Part shown: positions 1-9,055 of the stretch, in pieces
Numbering within the stretch: the first letter of the stretch is position 1
How the letters are laid out: each line of letters begins with the position of its first letter
DNA from: Xanthobacter oligotrophicus
GTDB lineage: Bacteria; Pseudomonadota; Alphaproteobacteria; Rhizobiales; Xanthobacteraceae
Assembly (NCBI RefSeq): GCF_008364685.1
Contig: NZ_VTTL01000007.1
Span: 186,001 to 250,000, forward strand
Direction of reading: 5' to 3'
Length of the DNA: 64,000 nt
The notes under the pieces: model-generated
The model's database searches: none
Seen by the model: only the letters and a program-made list of their open reading frames with translations
What the model was told of the DNA's origin: nothing
Position numbers and translations under genes: made by a program

Positions 1-456
1 GACGGGCGCATCCGCCAGGTGGGCACGCCCGACGAGATCTATCGCCGGCCGCTCGACCCCTTCGTTGCCGCCTTCGTGGGCGACGTGAACGTGCTGCCGG
101 CGCGCCTCGAACGCCGCCTTGGGGATGTGGCCACCGTCGCGCTGGGCGAGGGCCGGGTGCAGGTGCGTGCCGAGACCCTGGACGGCCTTGCGCCCGGCGC
201 CGCCGTGGACCTGTTCGTGCGGCCGGACGCCATGCGTTTCGCCGATGCCGACGGCGTGCTCGCCGGCACGGTGGCGACCCATGTCTACCAGGGCTCCCAC
301 GTGGACGTACTGGTGGATGTGCCGGCCGCGAAGGGCGGCCGCGTTACCGTGCGCGTGCCCGGCCATGACGCGCCGGGCCGCTGGCCGGCAGGCGCGCGCG
401 TCACCCTCGATTTCGCGGCGGGCGACGCCGTGGCCTTCGCCTCCGATGCGAAGTGA
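1..456 (+). CDS. ABC transporter ATP-binding protein, C-terminal part (5' end outside window)
   Basis: The reading frame is open from the first base and ends at 456, so only the last 151 residues are present. The opening residues (DGRIRQVGTPDEIYRRP, then FVAAFVGDVNVLP) are the usual end of the nucleotide-binding domain of PotA/UgpC/FbpC-type importers. The rest is a TOBE-like regulatory domain with an LFVRPDAMRF segment. Walker A, Walker B and signature motifs lie upstream of the window. Such subunits power uptake of polyamines, sugars, iron or sulfate; the visible part does not decide the substrate. Confidence 0.85.
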   Translation, partial: DGRIRQVGTPDEIYRRPLDPFVAAFVGDVNVLPARLERRLGDVATVALGEGRVQVRAETLDGLAPGAAVDLFVRPDAMRFADADGVLAGTVATHVYQGSHVDVLVDVPAAKGGRVTVRVPGHDAPGRWPAGARVTLDFAAGDAVAFASDAK

Positions 457-505
457 TGGCGGCGTCCGGCCTTCACAAGCCGGGCGCCGTGGCGGGCCCG
501 AGATC

Positions 506-1159
506 CTAGAAAGCGGGCGCAGTGGCAGGGGACCGGGCGCGGCTCTCGAAGGCGGCCTGCTCGGGGGCGTAGCGGTCCCACAGGGCGCGCAGGGTGGCGA
601 TGGGGGCCTCGTCCCAATCCACCCGCAGGTCCACCACCGGCCAGTCATAGATGCGCGCCACATGAAGGCCCGCCGCATGCTCGTCCCCGGTTTCGCCGCC
701 AGCTTCGAGCCCGGCTTCCAGCCCCCGCAGCAGCCGCTCGGCCAGCGGCAGGGTGGGGTTGGCGAGGAAGGCGTCGCGCATGGCGGCCGGCACGCCGTCA
801 TGGGTGAGGAGATTGCCCAGAGCGATGCAGCCGTGCCCTTCCGCGACCGCCGCGATGGGCAGGGCCTCGGCGCCCGAATGCCACGCCACCTGTCCGTAGC
901 GGTCGATGACGCTGGCCTGCCGGAAGGCGGGCTCCGGTGTTCCCGCCAGCAGGGTTGTGAGCACGCCGCCGGCGCCGAGGCCCTGCCGCAGCAGCCCGAG
1001 GCCGGCGGGCCCCAGGGCGGGGTCGGTCACATTCTGCGTGGTCACGAGCCCGAGCGGGCTCACCCAGGCGCACCGGCTGGCGACGCAGATGCTGGACGAG
1101 GTGATGGCGATGCCGAAGGCCCCGGTTTGCGGGCAGCGTGCGGCGATGGAATAGGTCAT
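506..1159 (-). CDS. DUF1028 family protein (putative Ntn-type hydrolase)
   Basis: The 217-residue protein begins MTYSIAARCPQTGAFGIAI and carries the alternating Gly/Ala/Ser-rich strands of the DUF1028 family (GLVTTQNVTDPALGPAGLGL, GNLLTHDGV). The family has a fold like N-terminal-nucleophile hydrolases, and its substrates are mostly unknown. It is divergent from argE with only 38 bp between starts and convergent with the ABC ATPase. Members often sit beside amino-acid or peptide amidohydrolase genes, so an amide-cleaving role linked to argE is plausible but unproven. Confidence 0.75.
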   Translation of the reverse strand: MTYSIAARCPQTGAFGIAITSSSICVASRCAWVSPLGLVTTQNVTDPALGPAGLGLLRQGLGAGGVLTTLLAGTPEPAFRQASVIDRYGQVAWHSGAEALPIAAVAEGHGCIALGNLLTHDGVPAAMRDAFLANPTLPLAERLLRGLEAGLEAGGETGDEHAAGLHVARIYDWPVVDLRVDWDEAPIATLRALWDRYAPEQAAFESRARSPATAPAF

Positions 1160-1197
1160 TCCCGTCTCCTTTTCATGAATTTTCTAGCGGGGCGGGC

Positions 1198-2391
1198 ATG
1201 AGCAAGCAAGTATTATCCGAAGAAATACTTGGAAAACTCATCTCAATTCCTTCGATTACAGATACCGCCAATGAAGAGGTGGTCTCCGCCATCGCGGCTA
1301 TCGCCGCCCCCTTCGCCCGCGTGCGTCGCCTGCCCAACGTCGGCGGCGAGAAGACCGCGCTGCTGATCTCCATCGGGCCGGAGGACCGCCCCGGCATCGT
1401 GCTGTCCGCCCACACCGACGTGGTGGCGGTGGCGGGACAGCCGTGGACCAGCGATCCCTTCCGCCTCGCCGTGCGGGATGGCCGGCTGTACGGGCGCGGC
1501 ACTTCCGACATGAAGGGCTTTGTCGCCTGCGTCCTCGCGGCGCTGCCTGCCTTCGCCGCCGCCGATCCGCAGACCCCCGTGCATGTGGCCCTGTCCTACG
1601 ACGAGGAGATCGGCTGCAAGGGCGCGGGGGATCTGGTGGCGGCAATCGCGGCGCTGCCGGCGCTGCCGCTGCTGTGCATCGTGGGCGAGCCCACGGGCAT
1701 GAAAGTGAAGCGCGCCCACAAGGGCAAGACCGGCTGGCGCGCCACTGCGCTGGGCCGCACCGGCCATTCCGCCCTGCCGCACCAGGCGGCGAACGCGGTG
1801 ACGGCGCTGGCCCGGTTCACCGCCCGGCTCGCGGATCTGGCGGACGAGCTGAGGACCGGCGCGCAGGACGGCGCCTTCGATCCGCCCTATGCCACGCTCC
1901 ACATCGGCTCCCTCCACGGCGGCGGGGCGCTCAACGTGGTGCCGGACCAGGCGGTGATGGAATTCGAGCTGCGCTCCATCCCCGGCAGCGACACCGCCGC
2001 CCTGTTCCGCCGCATCGAGGCGCTGGCGGAGGAGGCGCGCGCGGCCCTGAAGGCGCAAGCGCCAGAGGCGGACCTGCTGCTGGAGGAGCTTTCCGCCTAT
2101 CCCGCCCTCGCCACCGCCCCCGACGCGCCGGAGGCCGCTGCCGTGGCGCGGCTCACCGGCGACAATGGCGCCCCGGGCACCATCGCCTTCGGCACCGAGG
2201 CCGGGCTTTACGCGCAGGCGGGCATCCCTACCCTGGTCTGTGGCCCAGGCGACATCGCCCGCGCCCACAAGGCGGACGAATGGGTAGGGCGTGAGGAGCT
2301 TGCCCAATGCGATGCCATGCTGGCCCGCCTGGCTGATATCATCCGCCGGCCCGCCGCCGAATGGATCAATGTCGAGCCGCGCGGCGCGTGA
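1198..2391 (+). CDS. argE: Acetylornithine deacetylase (M20 family)
   Basis: A 397-residue metallohydrolase that removes the acetyl group from N-acetylornithine in arginine synthesis. The metal-binding SAHTDVVAV segment (His72, Asp74), the DEEIGCKGAGD catalytic glutamates and the GEPTGMKVKRAHKGKTGW segment are typical of M20 ArgE. The ATG at 1198 follows a GGGGCGGG stretch; an upstream in-frame start would add 20 residues unlike the family. argJ lies just downstream. ArgJ recycles acetyl groups, which would make ArgE redundant, so this copy could act on another N-acyl amino acid, perhaps with the divergent DUF1028 protein. Confidence 0.85.
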   Translation: MSKQVLSEEILGKLISIPSITDTANEEVVSAIAAIAAPFARVRRLPNVGGEKTALLISIGPEDRPGIVLSAHTDVVAVAGQPWTSDPFRLAVRDGRLYGRGTSDMKGFVACVLAALPAFAAADPQTPVHVALSYDEEIGCKGAGDLVAAIAALPALPLLCIVGEPTGMKVKRAHKGKTGWRATALGRTGHSALPHQAANAVTALARFTARLADLADELRTGAQDGAFDPPYATLHIGSLHGGGALNVVPDQAVMEFELRSIPGSDTAALFRRIEALAEEARAALKAQAPEADLLLEELSAYPALATAPDAPEAAAVARLTGDNGAPGTIAFGTEAGLYAQAGIPTLVCGPGDIARAHKADEWVGREELAQCDAMLARLADIIRRPAAEWINVEPRGA

Positions 2392-2452
2392 GCCAATTCC
2401 CGCGGCACCGGTCGAGCACCGGAGCTGAGACACAAGACTGAAAGGCCCCTTC

Positions 2453-2884
2453 ATGTCGACAGAGAAAGCCGCCTTCACCCGTCCCGCCGTCCGGCTCACC
2501 CATGCCGGCGCGCTCGTCGCCCTCAACGCGGCGGTGGCGAAGGCGGAGGCCATGGGCGTGCCGCAGAACATCTCCATCGTGGACGAGGGCGGCAACCTTC
2601 TCGCCTTCGTGCGCATGGACGGGGCCAAGCTGCTGTCGCGGGAAACCTCCCTGTCCAAGGCCATCAGCGCCGCTTCCCACCGCCAGCCCACCAGCCGGCT
2701 TGATCCCGCGCTGGAATTGAAGCTCGCCATCGCCGCCGGCGGGCGGCTGACCAACCTGGAGGGCGGCTTCCCCATCATTCTCGACGGGGTGTGCGTGGGC
2801 GGCATCGGCGTCGGCTCCGGCAAGGGCGCGGAGGACGTGGAGGTGGCGAAGGCGGCCCTGGCAGCCATCGGGGCGGAAGTTTAG
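2453..2884 (+). CDS. GlcG/HbpS family haem-binding-like protein
   Basis: A small 143-residue protein with the complete GlcG/HbpS (PduO C-terminal-like) pattern: [20 protein letters not shown], then [20 protein letters not shown], then the glycine-rich end [18 protein letters not shown]. Relatives bind haem or cobalamin-like ligands or are small catabolic accessory proteins. Its start follows a GAAAGG ribosome site. It stands 61 bp after argE and 133 bp before argJ on the same strand. There is no signal peptide, so it is probably cytoplasmic. Its exact ligand cannot be read from the sequence. Confidence 0.8.
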   Translation: MSTEKAAFTRPAVRLTHAGALVALNAAVAKAEAMGVPQNISIVDEGGNLLAFVRMDGAKLLSRETSLSKAISAASHRQPTSRLDPALELKLAIAAGGRLTNLEGGFPIILDGVCVGGIGVGSGKGAEDVEVAKAALAAIGAEV

Positions 2885-3017
2885 GCAGCGCCAAGGAACG
2901 GGCATATGGTGCGGGCGCGCAGCTCTGGCGCGGGGCTGCGGCAACCGGCGCCATCGGCGCCCTTGCCTTGGCCCTGAAGCTGCGGCACACGAGACGCGCC
3001 ATCACCGGGGAACAGCC

Positions 3018-4259
3018 ATGTCGTCGACCATCTCTCCCCTCGCGCCCAAGTTCGTGCCCGAATTGCTGCCGGTGCCCGGGGTGAACTTCACCACCGCCGC
3101 CGCCGGCATCCGCTATCACGGGCGCACCGACGTCCTGGTCATGTCCTTCGTTCCGGGCACCACGGTGGCTGGCGTCACCACCAGGTCCCTGTGCCCCTCG
3201 GCGCCGGTGGAGTGGTGCCGCGAGCTGCTGAAGAAGGGCAAGGCCCGCGCCCTGGTGGTGAATTCCGGTAATGCCAACGCCTTCACCGGCCTGAAGGGCC
3301 GCGAGGCGACCCAGCTGACCGCCGAGATCGCCGGCGTGGCGCTGGGCTGCAAGACCTCGGAGGTGTTCCTTGCCTCCACCGGCGTCATCGGCGAGCCGCT
3401 GGACGCCACCAAGTTCGAGGGCGCGTTGACGGAGGCCGCCGGCCGCCTCGTGGACTGGCCCTGGCTCGACGCCGCCCGCGCCATCATGACCACCGACACC
3501 TTCCCCAAGCTCGCCACCGCCCAGGTGCTGCTGGGCGACGTGCCGGTGACCATCAACGGCATCGCCAAGGGCGCCGGCATGATCGCCCCGGACATGGCGA
3601 CCATGCTTTCCTTCGTCTTCACCGATGCGCCCATCGCCGCCGGCGTGCTGCAGGACCTGCTCTCCAAGGGGGTGAAGAACACCTTCAACGCCGTCACCAT
3701 CGACGGTGACACCTCCACCTCCGACACCCTGCTCCTGTTCGCCACCGGCGCCGCCAAGGCGCGCGGCGCGAAGACCGTGAAGAGCGCGGACGATCCGGCC
3801 CTGCGCGCCTTTCGCCACGCGCTGGTGGACCTGCTCGCCGACCTCGCCGAGCAGGTGGCCCGCGACGGAGAGGGCGCCCGCAAGCTGCTGCGTATCCAGG
3901 TGACCGGCGCGGTGTCGAAGAAGTCGGCGCGGCGCATCGCCATGTCCATCGCCAACTCGCCGCTGGTGAAGACCGCCGTGGCCGGCGAGGACGCCAACTG
4001 GGGCCGCGTGGTCATGGCCGTGGGCAAGGCCGGCGAGCCCGCCGACCGCGACCGCCTCACCATCTCCTTCGGCGACTATCGCGTCGCCCACGAAGGCGCG
4101 CGCGACCCTGATTATGACGAGGCCGTGGTCTCCCACTACATGAAGAACGACGTGATCGACCTGTTCGTGGACCTCGGCCTCGGCCGCGGCTCCGACCGGG
4201 TGCTCACCTGCGACCTCACGAAGGAATACGTGGCGATCAACGGGGATTATCGCTCGTGA
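3018..4259 (+). CDS. argJ: Bifunctional glutamate N-acetyltransferase / ornithine acetyltransferase
   Basis: The 413-residue ArgJ transfers acetyl from N-acetylornithine to glutamate, and may also use acetyl-CoA, closing the cyclic arginine pathway. The protein has [12 protein letters not shown] near residue 80 and the self-cleavage site [14 protein letters not shown]. The Ala194-Thr195 bond there is predicted to be cut to give alpha and beta chains, with Thr195 as nucleophile. The C-terminal [19 protein letters not shown] segment is also family-typical. A GGGGA ribosome site precedes the ATG. The stop overlaps the GTG start of mutT (GTGA), so the two are translationally coupled. Confidence 0.95.
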   Translation: MSSTISPLAPKFVPELLPVPGVNFTTAAAGIRYHGRTDVLVMSFVPGTTVAGVTTRSLCPSAPVEWCRELLKKGKARALVVNSGNANAFTGLKGREATQLTAEIAGVALGCKTSEVFLASTGVIGEPLDATKFEGALTEAAGRLVDWPWLDAARAIMTTDTFPKLATAQVLLGDVPVTINGIAKGAGMIAPDMATMLSFVFTDAPIAAGVLQDLLSKGVKNTFNAVTIDGDTSTSDTLLLFATGAAKARGAKTVKSADDPALRAFRHALVDLLADLAEQVARDGEGARKLLRIQVTGAVSKKSARRIAMSIANSPLVKTAVAGEDANWGRVVMAVGKAGEPADRDRLTISFGDYRVAHEGARDPDYDEAVVSHYMKNDVIDLFVDLGLGRGSDRVLTCDLTKEYVAINGDYRS

Positions 4260-4660
4260 AGATCACCCTCGTCGCCGCCTGCGCCCTGGTGGACGCGGAC
4301 GGCCGCGTGCTTGTCGCCCAGCGGCCGGAGGGCAAGGCCCTTGCCGGCCTCTGGGAGTTTCCCGGTGGCAAGGTGGAGCCGGGGGAGCGGCCCGAGGCGA
4401 CGCTGATCCGCGAACTGGACGAGGAACTGGGCATCACCGTCAAGGAAGCCTGCCTTGCCCCGCTCACGTTCGCGAGCCACGGCTACGAGACCTTCCACCT
4501 GCTGATGCCCCTGTGGATCTGCCGCCGCTGGGAGGGCACTATCCAGCGCAAGGAGCATCAGGCACTGCAATGGCTGCGCCCCGGCCGCCTGCGCGACATC
4601 CCCATGCCTCCCGCCGACGAGCCGCTGATCCCCGCCCTCATCGACCTGCTCGGCCCCTGA
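4256..4660 (+). CDS. mutT: (Deoxy)nucleoside triphosphate pyrophosphohydrolase, MutT-type Nudix
   Basis: A 134-residue Nudix hydrolase of normal MutT length, which cleans oxidised 8-oxo-dGTP from the nucleotide pool. A complete Nudix box runs from about residue 38 to 60 ([20 protein letters not shown] followed by ELGI), with the REL-x-EE metal-binding core intact. The start is GTG inside the argJ stop codon. The argJ-mutT pair is common in Hyphomicrobiales, and the EamA transporter gene starts 10 bp downstream. No extra domains are present. Confidence 0.9.
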   Translation: MKITLVAACALVDADGRVLVAQRPEGKALAGLWEFPGGKVEPGERPEATLIRELDEELGITVKEACLAPLTFASHGYETFHLLMPLWICRRWEGTIQRKEHQALQWLRPGRLRDIPMPPADEPLIPALIDLLGP

Positions 4661-4670
4661 ACCACCCACC

Positions 4671-5525
4671 ATGACCTCTGCCGTCGCCACCCGCATCGGC
4701 CTGCTCGCCATCCTGCTGTGGGCGACTCTTGCCGTCCTCACGGCGGCGACGGGACAGGTACCGCCGTTCCTCCTCACAGCGCTGACTTTCGCCATCGGCG
4801 GCGCGGTAGGCCTGGGAGCGGCGCTGGCCGGCCCGGGGCTGGGCGTGCTGAAGCAGCGACCGCTGGCCTACCTGCACGGCGTGGGCGGGCTGTTCGGCTA
4901 CCATTTCCTCTATTTCACCGCGCTGAAATGGGCACCGGCGGCGGAAGCCGGGCTGATCGCCTATCTGTGGCCCCTGCTCATCGTGCTGCTCTCCGCCTTC
5001 CTGCCGGGGGGCGGGCTGCGCCGCGTCCATGTGATCGGCGCGCTCATGGGCTTTGCGGGAACGGTGGTGCTGCTGTTGGGGAAGGGCGGCTTTACCGGCG
5101 TCGAGATGCGCTTTGCGCCGGGCTATCTCGCCGCCTTCGCCTGCGCCTTCATCTGGTCGTCCTATTCGGTGGCGTCCCGCCATTTCGCCGACGTGCCGAC
5201 CCAGGCGGTGGCCGGCTTCTGCCTCGCCACGGCGGTGCTGGCAGGCCTGTGCCATCTGGCGCTCGAGCACACCGTATGGCCGTCCGGCGCGCTGGAATGG
5301 GCGGCGGTGGCGCTGCTGGGCCTCGGCCCGGTGGGGCTTGCCTTCTACACCTGGGACATCGGCATGAAGCGCGGCGACGTGCGCCTTCTGGGCGTCGCCT
5401 CCTATGCCGCGCCGGTTTTGTCCACGCTGCTGCTGGTGGCGACGGGCTTTGCCGCGCCCTCCTTGTCGCTGGCGCTGGCCTGCGCCCTCATCGTCGGGGG
5501 AGCCTTCGTCGCCACGCGGCGTTGA
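4671..5525 (+). CDS. DMT-superfamily (EamA) transporter
   Basis: A 284-residue inner-membrane protein of about ten hydrophobic segments arranged as two EamA repeats, the usual size of drug/metabolite exporters. The pattern (YFTALKWAPAAEAGLIAYLW in the first half, LGPVGLAFYTWDIGMKRGDV in the second) resembles exporters of the YddG/aromatic amino-acid type. The specific substrate is inference. The start lies 10 bp after mutT, so it is probably co-transcribed with argJ-mutT. It may export amino acids or metabolites. Confidence 0.85.
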   Translation: MTSAVATRIGLLAILLWATLAVLTAATGQVPPFLLTALTFAIGGAVGLGAALAGPGLGVLKQRPLAYLHGVGGLFGYHFLYFTALKWAPAAEAGLIAYLWPLLIVLLSAFLPGGGLRRVHVIGALMGFAGTVVLLLGKGGFTGVEMRFAPGYLAAFACAFIWSSYSVASRHFADVPTQAVAGFCLATAVLAGLCHLALEHTVWPSGALEWAAVALLGLGPVGLAFYTWDIGMKRGDVRLLGVASYAAPVLSTLLLVATGFAAPSLSLALACALIVGGAFVATRR

Positions 5526-5554
5526 GGTCACGTCCCTACTGAAGGAGAACAGCC

Positions 5555-6421
5555 ATGGCTGGTCCCGTGACTACCCATCCCGCCCTCACTCCCGGTGCCG
5601 TGGCGGTCGTGACCGGCGGCGCCTCTGGCATCGGTCTCGCCGCTGCTGAGCGGTTCGCCGCGCTAGGCATGAAGGTCGCCATCGCCGACCTGCCGGGGAA
5701 AAAGCTGGAGGCCGCCGCCGCCGGCCTCGCCGGCATCGCAACCGGCGGGGCGGCCGATATCCTCGCCGTCGCGACAGACGTGAGCGAATTGTCCGACATC
5801 GAGCGGCTCGAAGCCGAGGTGGCGGGCCGCTTCGGCGGCACCGACGTGCTGCTGAACAATGCCGGCATCCAGCCCGGCAGCGCCCTGTTCGGCCCGCTGG
5901 AGAATTGGGAGAAGGTGATCGCGGTGAACCTGTGGGGCATCATCCTCGGCTCCCGCGTGTTCGGGCCGAAGATGATCGCCCGCGGACGGCCGGGGCTCAT
6001 CGTCAATACCGGCTCCAAGCAGGGCATCACCACCCCGCCGGGGGACCCGGCCTACAATGTCTCCAAGGCCGGGGTGAAGGTGTTCACCGAGGCCCTCGCC
6101 CACGAATTGCGCAACATCGAAGGCTGTGCCGTCACCGCCCACCTGTTCATTCCCGGCTTCGTCTTCACGCCGCTGGCGGCGGTTGGGCGCACCGAAAAGC
6201 CGGCCGGGGCCTGGACGGCGGAACAGACCGTGGATTTCATGCTGGAGCGCCTCCAGGCCGGCGATTTCTACATCCTGTGCCCGGACAATGACGTGACCCG
6301 CGCCCTCGACCAGAAGCGCATCGCCTGGGCGGCGGGGGACATCATCGCCAACCGGCCGCCCCTGTCGCGCTGGCACAAGGATTACGCCGCGGCCTTCGCC
6401 ACCTTCGTGAAGGGCGACTGA
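5555..6421 (+). CDS. Short-chain dehydrogenase/reductase
   Basis: A classical SDR of 288 residues. The nucleotide-binding TGGASGIG motif is near the N-terminus, followed by NNAG and the catalytic Tyr-x-x-x-Lys as AYNVSKAG. The conserved serine position is read as SKQGITTPP. The acidic residue after the second strand (IADLPGKK) suggests NAD(H) rather than NADP(H). The C-terminal extension beyond about residue 250 is longer than in minimal SDRs. A strong GAAGGAGA ribosome site precedes the ATG, 29 bp after the exporter gene. The substrate is unknown. Confidence 0.85.
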   Translation: MAGPVTTHPALTPGAVAVVTGGASGIGLAAAERFAALGMKVAIADLPGKKLEAAAAGLAGIATGGAADILAVATDVSELSDIERLEAEVAGRFGGTDVLLNNAGIQPGSALFGPLENWEKVIAVNLWGIILGSRVFGPKMIARGRPGLIVNTGSKQGITTPPGDPAYNVSKAGVKVFTEALAHELRNIEGCAVTAHLFIPGFVFTPLAAVGRTEKPAGAWTAEQTVDFMLERLQAGDFYILCPDNDVTRALDQKRIAWAAGDIIANRPPLSRWHKDYAAAFATFVKGD

Positions 6422-6602
6422 CGCCGCATTGCAGCAACGATCTTGCGCCGGCGCCCTTGCGCTTCAGGAGGCGAGGCCGTAGCACTCCGCGCCGGAACCG
6501 CCGCCTTCAGGGTGGCGACAGCGGCAACGCGGATCGAGGTCCTGACGACTCGACAGCCGCAGGCCCAGAAGAACGCACAAGAGAACTCCAAGGACACGAC
6601 CC

Positions 6603-7715
6603 ATGGCCACCCACAAGCTGCTCCTCCTCGCCGGCGACGGCATTGGCCCCGAAGTGATGGCCGAGGTGAAACGGGTGGCCGCATGGCTCGATCAGGCGGG
6701 CCTCGCATCCTTCGCCATCGAAGAGGACCTGGTGGGCGGCTGCGCCTATGACGCGCACGGCGCCGCCATCTCCGAGGACGCCATGGTCCGCGCCAAGGCT
6801 GCGGACGCGGTGCTGCTCGGCGCCGTGGGCGGCCCCAAGTGGGCGAGCGTGCCCTATGAGGCGCGCCCCGAGGCGGGCCTGCTGCGCCTGCGCAAGGACC
6901 TGCAGCTGTTCGCCAATCTGCGCCCGGCCATCTGCTATCCGGCGCTGGCCGATGCCTCCTCCCTCAAGCGCGAGGTGGTGGAGGGGCTCGACATCCTCAT
7001 CGTGCGCGAGCTGACCGGGGGCGTCTATTTCGGCGAGCCCAAGACCATCATCGACCTTGGCAACGGCCAGAAGCGCGCCATCGACACCCAGGTCTACGAC
7101 ACCTACGAGATCGAGCGCATCGCGGCCGTGGCCTTCGAGCTGGCCCGCACCCGCCGCAACAAGGTGACCTCCTCCGAGAAGCACAACGTGATGAAGTCCG
7201 GCGTGCTCTGGAAGGAGGTGGTCACCGCCCTCCACGAGCGCGCCTACAAGGACGTGGAGCTGGAGCACAATCTCGCCGATTCGCTGGCCATGCAGCTGGT
7301 GCGCTGGCCCAAGCAGTATGACGTGATCGTCACCGACAACCTGTTCGGTGACATCCTCTCCGACATCGCCGCCATGCTCACCGGCTCGCTGGGCATGCTG
7401 CCCTCCGCCTCGCTGGGAGCGGCCGATCCGGTCACCGGCAAGCGCGCGGCGCTGTACGAGCCGGTGCACGGCTCGGCGCCGGACATTGCCGGCAAGGGCA
7501 TCGCCAACCCCATCGCCATGATCGGCTCGCTGGCCATGGCGCTGCGCTATTCGTTCAACCAGGGCGAGGTGGCGGACCGCATCGACCAGGCCATCGCTGG
7601 CGTGCTGGCCTCCGGCAAGCGCACCGGCGACATCGCCGGCCCGGGCACCGAGACCATCGGCACCCAGGACATGGGCAAGGCCATCATCGCCGAGCTCGAC
7701 GCCGCCACAGCCTGA
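6603..7715 (+). CDS. leuB: 3-isopropylmalate dehydrogenase
   Basis: LeuB oxidises and decarboxylates 3-isopropylmalate in leucine synthesis. The 370-residue protein has family length and motifs: [15 protein letters not shown] at the start, [15 protein letters not shown] for substrate contact, and the metal-site region [17 protein letters not shown] followed by [13 protein letters not shown]. The adenine-binding [14 protein letters not shown] segment and a C-terminal family end follow. An AAGGAC ribosome site precedes the ATG. A 181-bp gap separates it from the SDR; I see no leader peptide or riboswitch there. It is followed by a repeat hairpin and a terminator. Confidence 0.97.
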   Translation: MATHKLLLLAGDGIGPEVMAEVKRVAAWLDQAGLASFAIEEDLVGGCAYDAHGAAISEDAMVRAKAADAVLLGAVGGPKWASVPYEARPEAGLLRLRKDLQLFANLRPAICYPALADASSLKREVVEGLDILIVRELTGGVYFGEPKTIIDLGNGQKRAIDTQVYDTYEIERIAAVAFELARTRRNKVTSSEKHNVMKSGVLWKEVVTALHERAYKDVELEHNLADSLAMQLVRWPKQYDVIVTDNLFGDILSDIAAMLTGSLGMLPSASLGAADPVTGKRAALYEPVHGSAPDIAGKGIANPIAMIGSLAMALRYSFNQGEVADRIDQAIAGVLASGKRTGDIAGPGTETIGTQDMGKAIIAELDAATA

Positions 7716-7728
7716 CCGGGGTTCGAAT

Positions 7729-7788
7729 AAGCCCGCGCGGCGCTTGAGCGACACCCTCTCGGCACCGGTCAAAGACCGGGGCCGTTGG
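7729..7788. repeat. Dispersed hairpin repeat, family A, copy 1
   Basis: This 60-bp intergenic stretch matches a second one at 11445-11504 at 52 of 60 positions by direct comparison. Its core is an inverted repeat CCGGTC-AAA-GACCGG, extended by CGGC and GCCG arms. It lies just after leuB and before the terminator. It looks like a REP-type element; the two visible copies are the only evidence. Confidence 0.65.
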
Positions 7789-7800
7789 TCGTACTCAACG

Positions 7801-7836
7801 AAAACGCGCCGTCCGGGGGCCGGGCGGCGCGTTTTT
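7801..7836. terminator. Bidirectional intrinsic terminator between leuB and the rhodanese gene
   Basis: The arms AAACGCGCCGTCC and GGGCGGCGCGTTT flank a short G/C loop, with As before and Ts after. It can stop transcription from both convergent genes (leuB on plus, rhodanese on minus). Confidence 0.85.
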
Positions 7837-7863
7837 CGTTTCGGATCTGAAGGCCTGCGCGGC

Positions 7864-8205
7864 TCAGCCGCGTTCCACCTCGAAGCCGGCTTCGCGCCAG
7901 CCGATGATGCCGCCCTTCATGTGCTCCTCGTACGGCAGGCCCGCCTTCTGGGCGTAGGCCGCGGCCTGCTGGGAGCGCTGGCCCGAGCGGCAGGAGAAGA
8001 CCAGGCGCTTGCCCGCCGGGTCGGGCAGGGCGGCGGGGTCGAACTTGCTCAGCGGAAAGGGCGTGGCGCCCGGAATGCGCTCGGCCTGGATCTCGTTCGC
8101 CTCGCGCACGTCCACGAGAATGATGGTGCCGTCGGCGAGGCCCTGACGGACCTCTGCCGGCGAAAGATGCGTGATGGTCCCGCCGAAGGGGTTGCGTTCG
8201 CTCAT
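7864..8205 (-). CDS. Single-domain rhodanese-like protein
   Basis: A 113-residue single rhodanese domain. The active-site loop is SCRSGQRS with catalytic Cys72, and the domain starts with LSPAEVRQGL and ILVDVREANE. Such proteins carry sulfane sulfur, for example from thiosulfate to thiol acceptors. The chosen ATG gives the usual compact family length; an upstream in-frame ATG would add 20 atypical residues. No membrane segment or signal peptide is seen. A TsdA-like thiosulfate enzyme is encoded 14 kb away, so a sulfur role fits but is not shown. Confidence 0.88.
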   Translation of the reverse strand: MSERNPFGGTITHLSPAEVRQGLADGTIILVDVREANEIQAERIPGATPFPLSKFDPAALPDPAGKRLVFSCRSGQRSQQAAAYAQKAGLPYEEHMKGGIIGWREAGFEVERG

Positions 8206-8321
8206 GAATGACTGTCCTGGGAACGAGGGTGCCGGAGCCTGCACCGAACCCGCCTCGCGATGCAAGAGCCGTTCCGGGCAGTGCAGTATTCCGTCCCGCT
8301 TCGGCAGGCGCCAGTGACGAG

Positions 8322-8340
8322 GTATTATAATACATTATAC
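8322..8340. promoter_or_regulatory. AT-rich palindrome and likely promoter upstream of the rhodanese gene
   Basis: The 305-bp gap 8206-8510 between the rhodanese and glycine-zipper genes is GC-rich except here. GTATTATAATAC (8322-8333) is a perfect 12-bp palindrome. It is followed by a second ATTATA, so the minus strand reads TATAAT twice. It could be the -10 region of the rhodanese promoter with an overlapping repressor site. No regulator can be named. Confidence 0.4.
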
Positions 8341-8510
8341 CCCCCGGGGGCGCGCGGCCCTTTACGCCGGGGGGCAGGGGATGCAGAACGGTTGCGAAGC
8401 TGCATGTCGGCCTAACGTCCCGCTCATCTGGCGTTCATGTTGGCTTTGCTAGATCAGCGTCCATCGCAGCACGCCATCGGCGAGATCCGGTGGCTGCGGA
8501 AAGGAAGACA

Positions 8511-8831
8511 ATGACCATCCGTTCCGGCCTCGCCCTGGCCCTTGCCGTCGCCACCTTCGCCGGCACCGTGGCACCCGCCGCGGCGCAGAACAGCACGGTG
8601 GGCGGCGCGCTCATCGGCGGCACGGCAGGCGCGCTCATCGGCGGCGCCGCCACCGGCTCGGCGGGTGGCGTTGCGGCGGGTGCCATCATCGGCGGCACCA
8701 CCGGCGCCATCATCGGCAACCAGCAGGACCGCAACCGGAACCGCGCCTACTACTTCTGGGGCAATGACGGCCGCTGCTATCTGCGCCAAAGCAATGGTGC
8801 GGTGGTGCGCGTGTCCCGCGGCAACTGTTGA
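8511..8831 (+). CDS. Small exported glycine-zipper protein
   Basis: A 106-residue protein with an N-terminal signal peptide (SGLALALAVATFAGTVAPAA, cleavage near AAAQN). A glycine-zipper core of repeated GGALIGGTAGALIGG-like blocks follows (about residues 29-70). The short C-terminal region YYFWGNDGRCYLRQSNG holds two cysteines that could pair. Glycine zippers pack against or insert into membranes, so an outer-membrane or periplasmic structural role is likely. An AGGAAG ribosome site precedes the ATG at 8511. Similar small proteins are common in Hyphomicrobiales and lack assigned functions. Confidence 0.75.
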   Translation: MTIRSGLALALAVATFAGTVAPAAAQNSTVGGALIGGTAGALIGGAATGSAGGVAAGAIIGGTTGAIIGNQQDRNRNRAYYFWGNDGRCYLRQSNGAVVRVSRGNC

Positions 8832-8891
8832 TTTCAACTATTCACGGCTGTTGATCGGTTCCGTTCCCCCGCACGGATCCGATCAGTGGGA

Positions 8892-8921
8892 GAGGCGCCG
8901 GCCCTGGCCGGCGCCTTTTTC
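8892..8921 (+). terminator. Intrinsic terminator after the glycine-zipper gene
   Basis: The stem arms AGGCGCCGGCC and GGCCGGCGCCT enclose a very short loop and are followed by a run of Ts. It is the only strong hairpin between this gene and meaB. Confidence 0.85.
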
Positions 8922-9055
8922 CGTTGCGCGACTGGATTCCAAAGGTCCAGCTTGCATCGCAAGCGGATCGGCGCCCGCCCTTTCCTCAAGTTCAGAGGGC
9001 GATTCACCGCGCAAATTGGTTCAATTTGCCCGGATCGCGCTCTAGACTTGCCGCC

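Noticed and set aside
2403-2425. Possible third copy of hairpin family A after argE
   Set aside because: Only a CCGGT/ACCGG stem and a few flanking bases agree; similarity is too short to claim.
1243-2868. Long minus-strand frame across argE and the GlcG-like gene
   Set aside because: Antisense of well-supported genes with low-complexity composition only.
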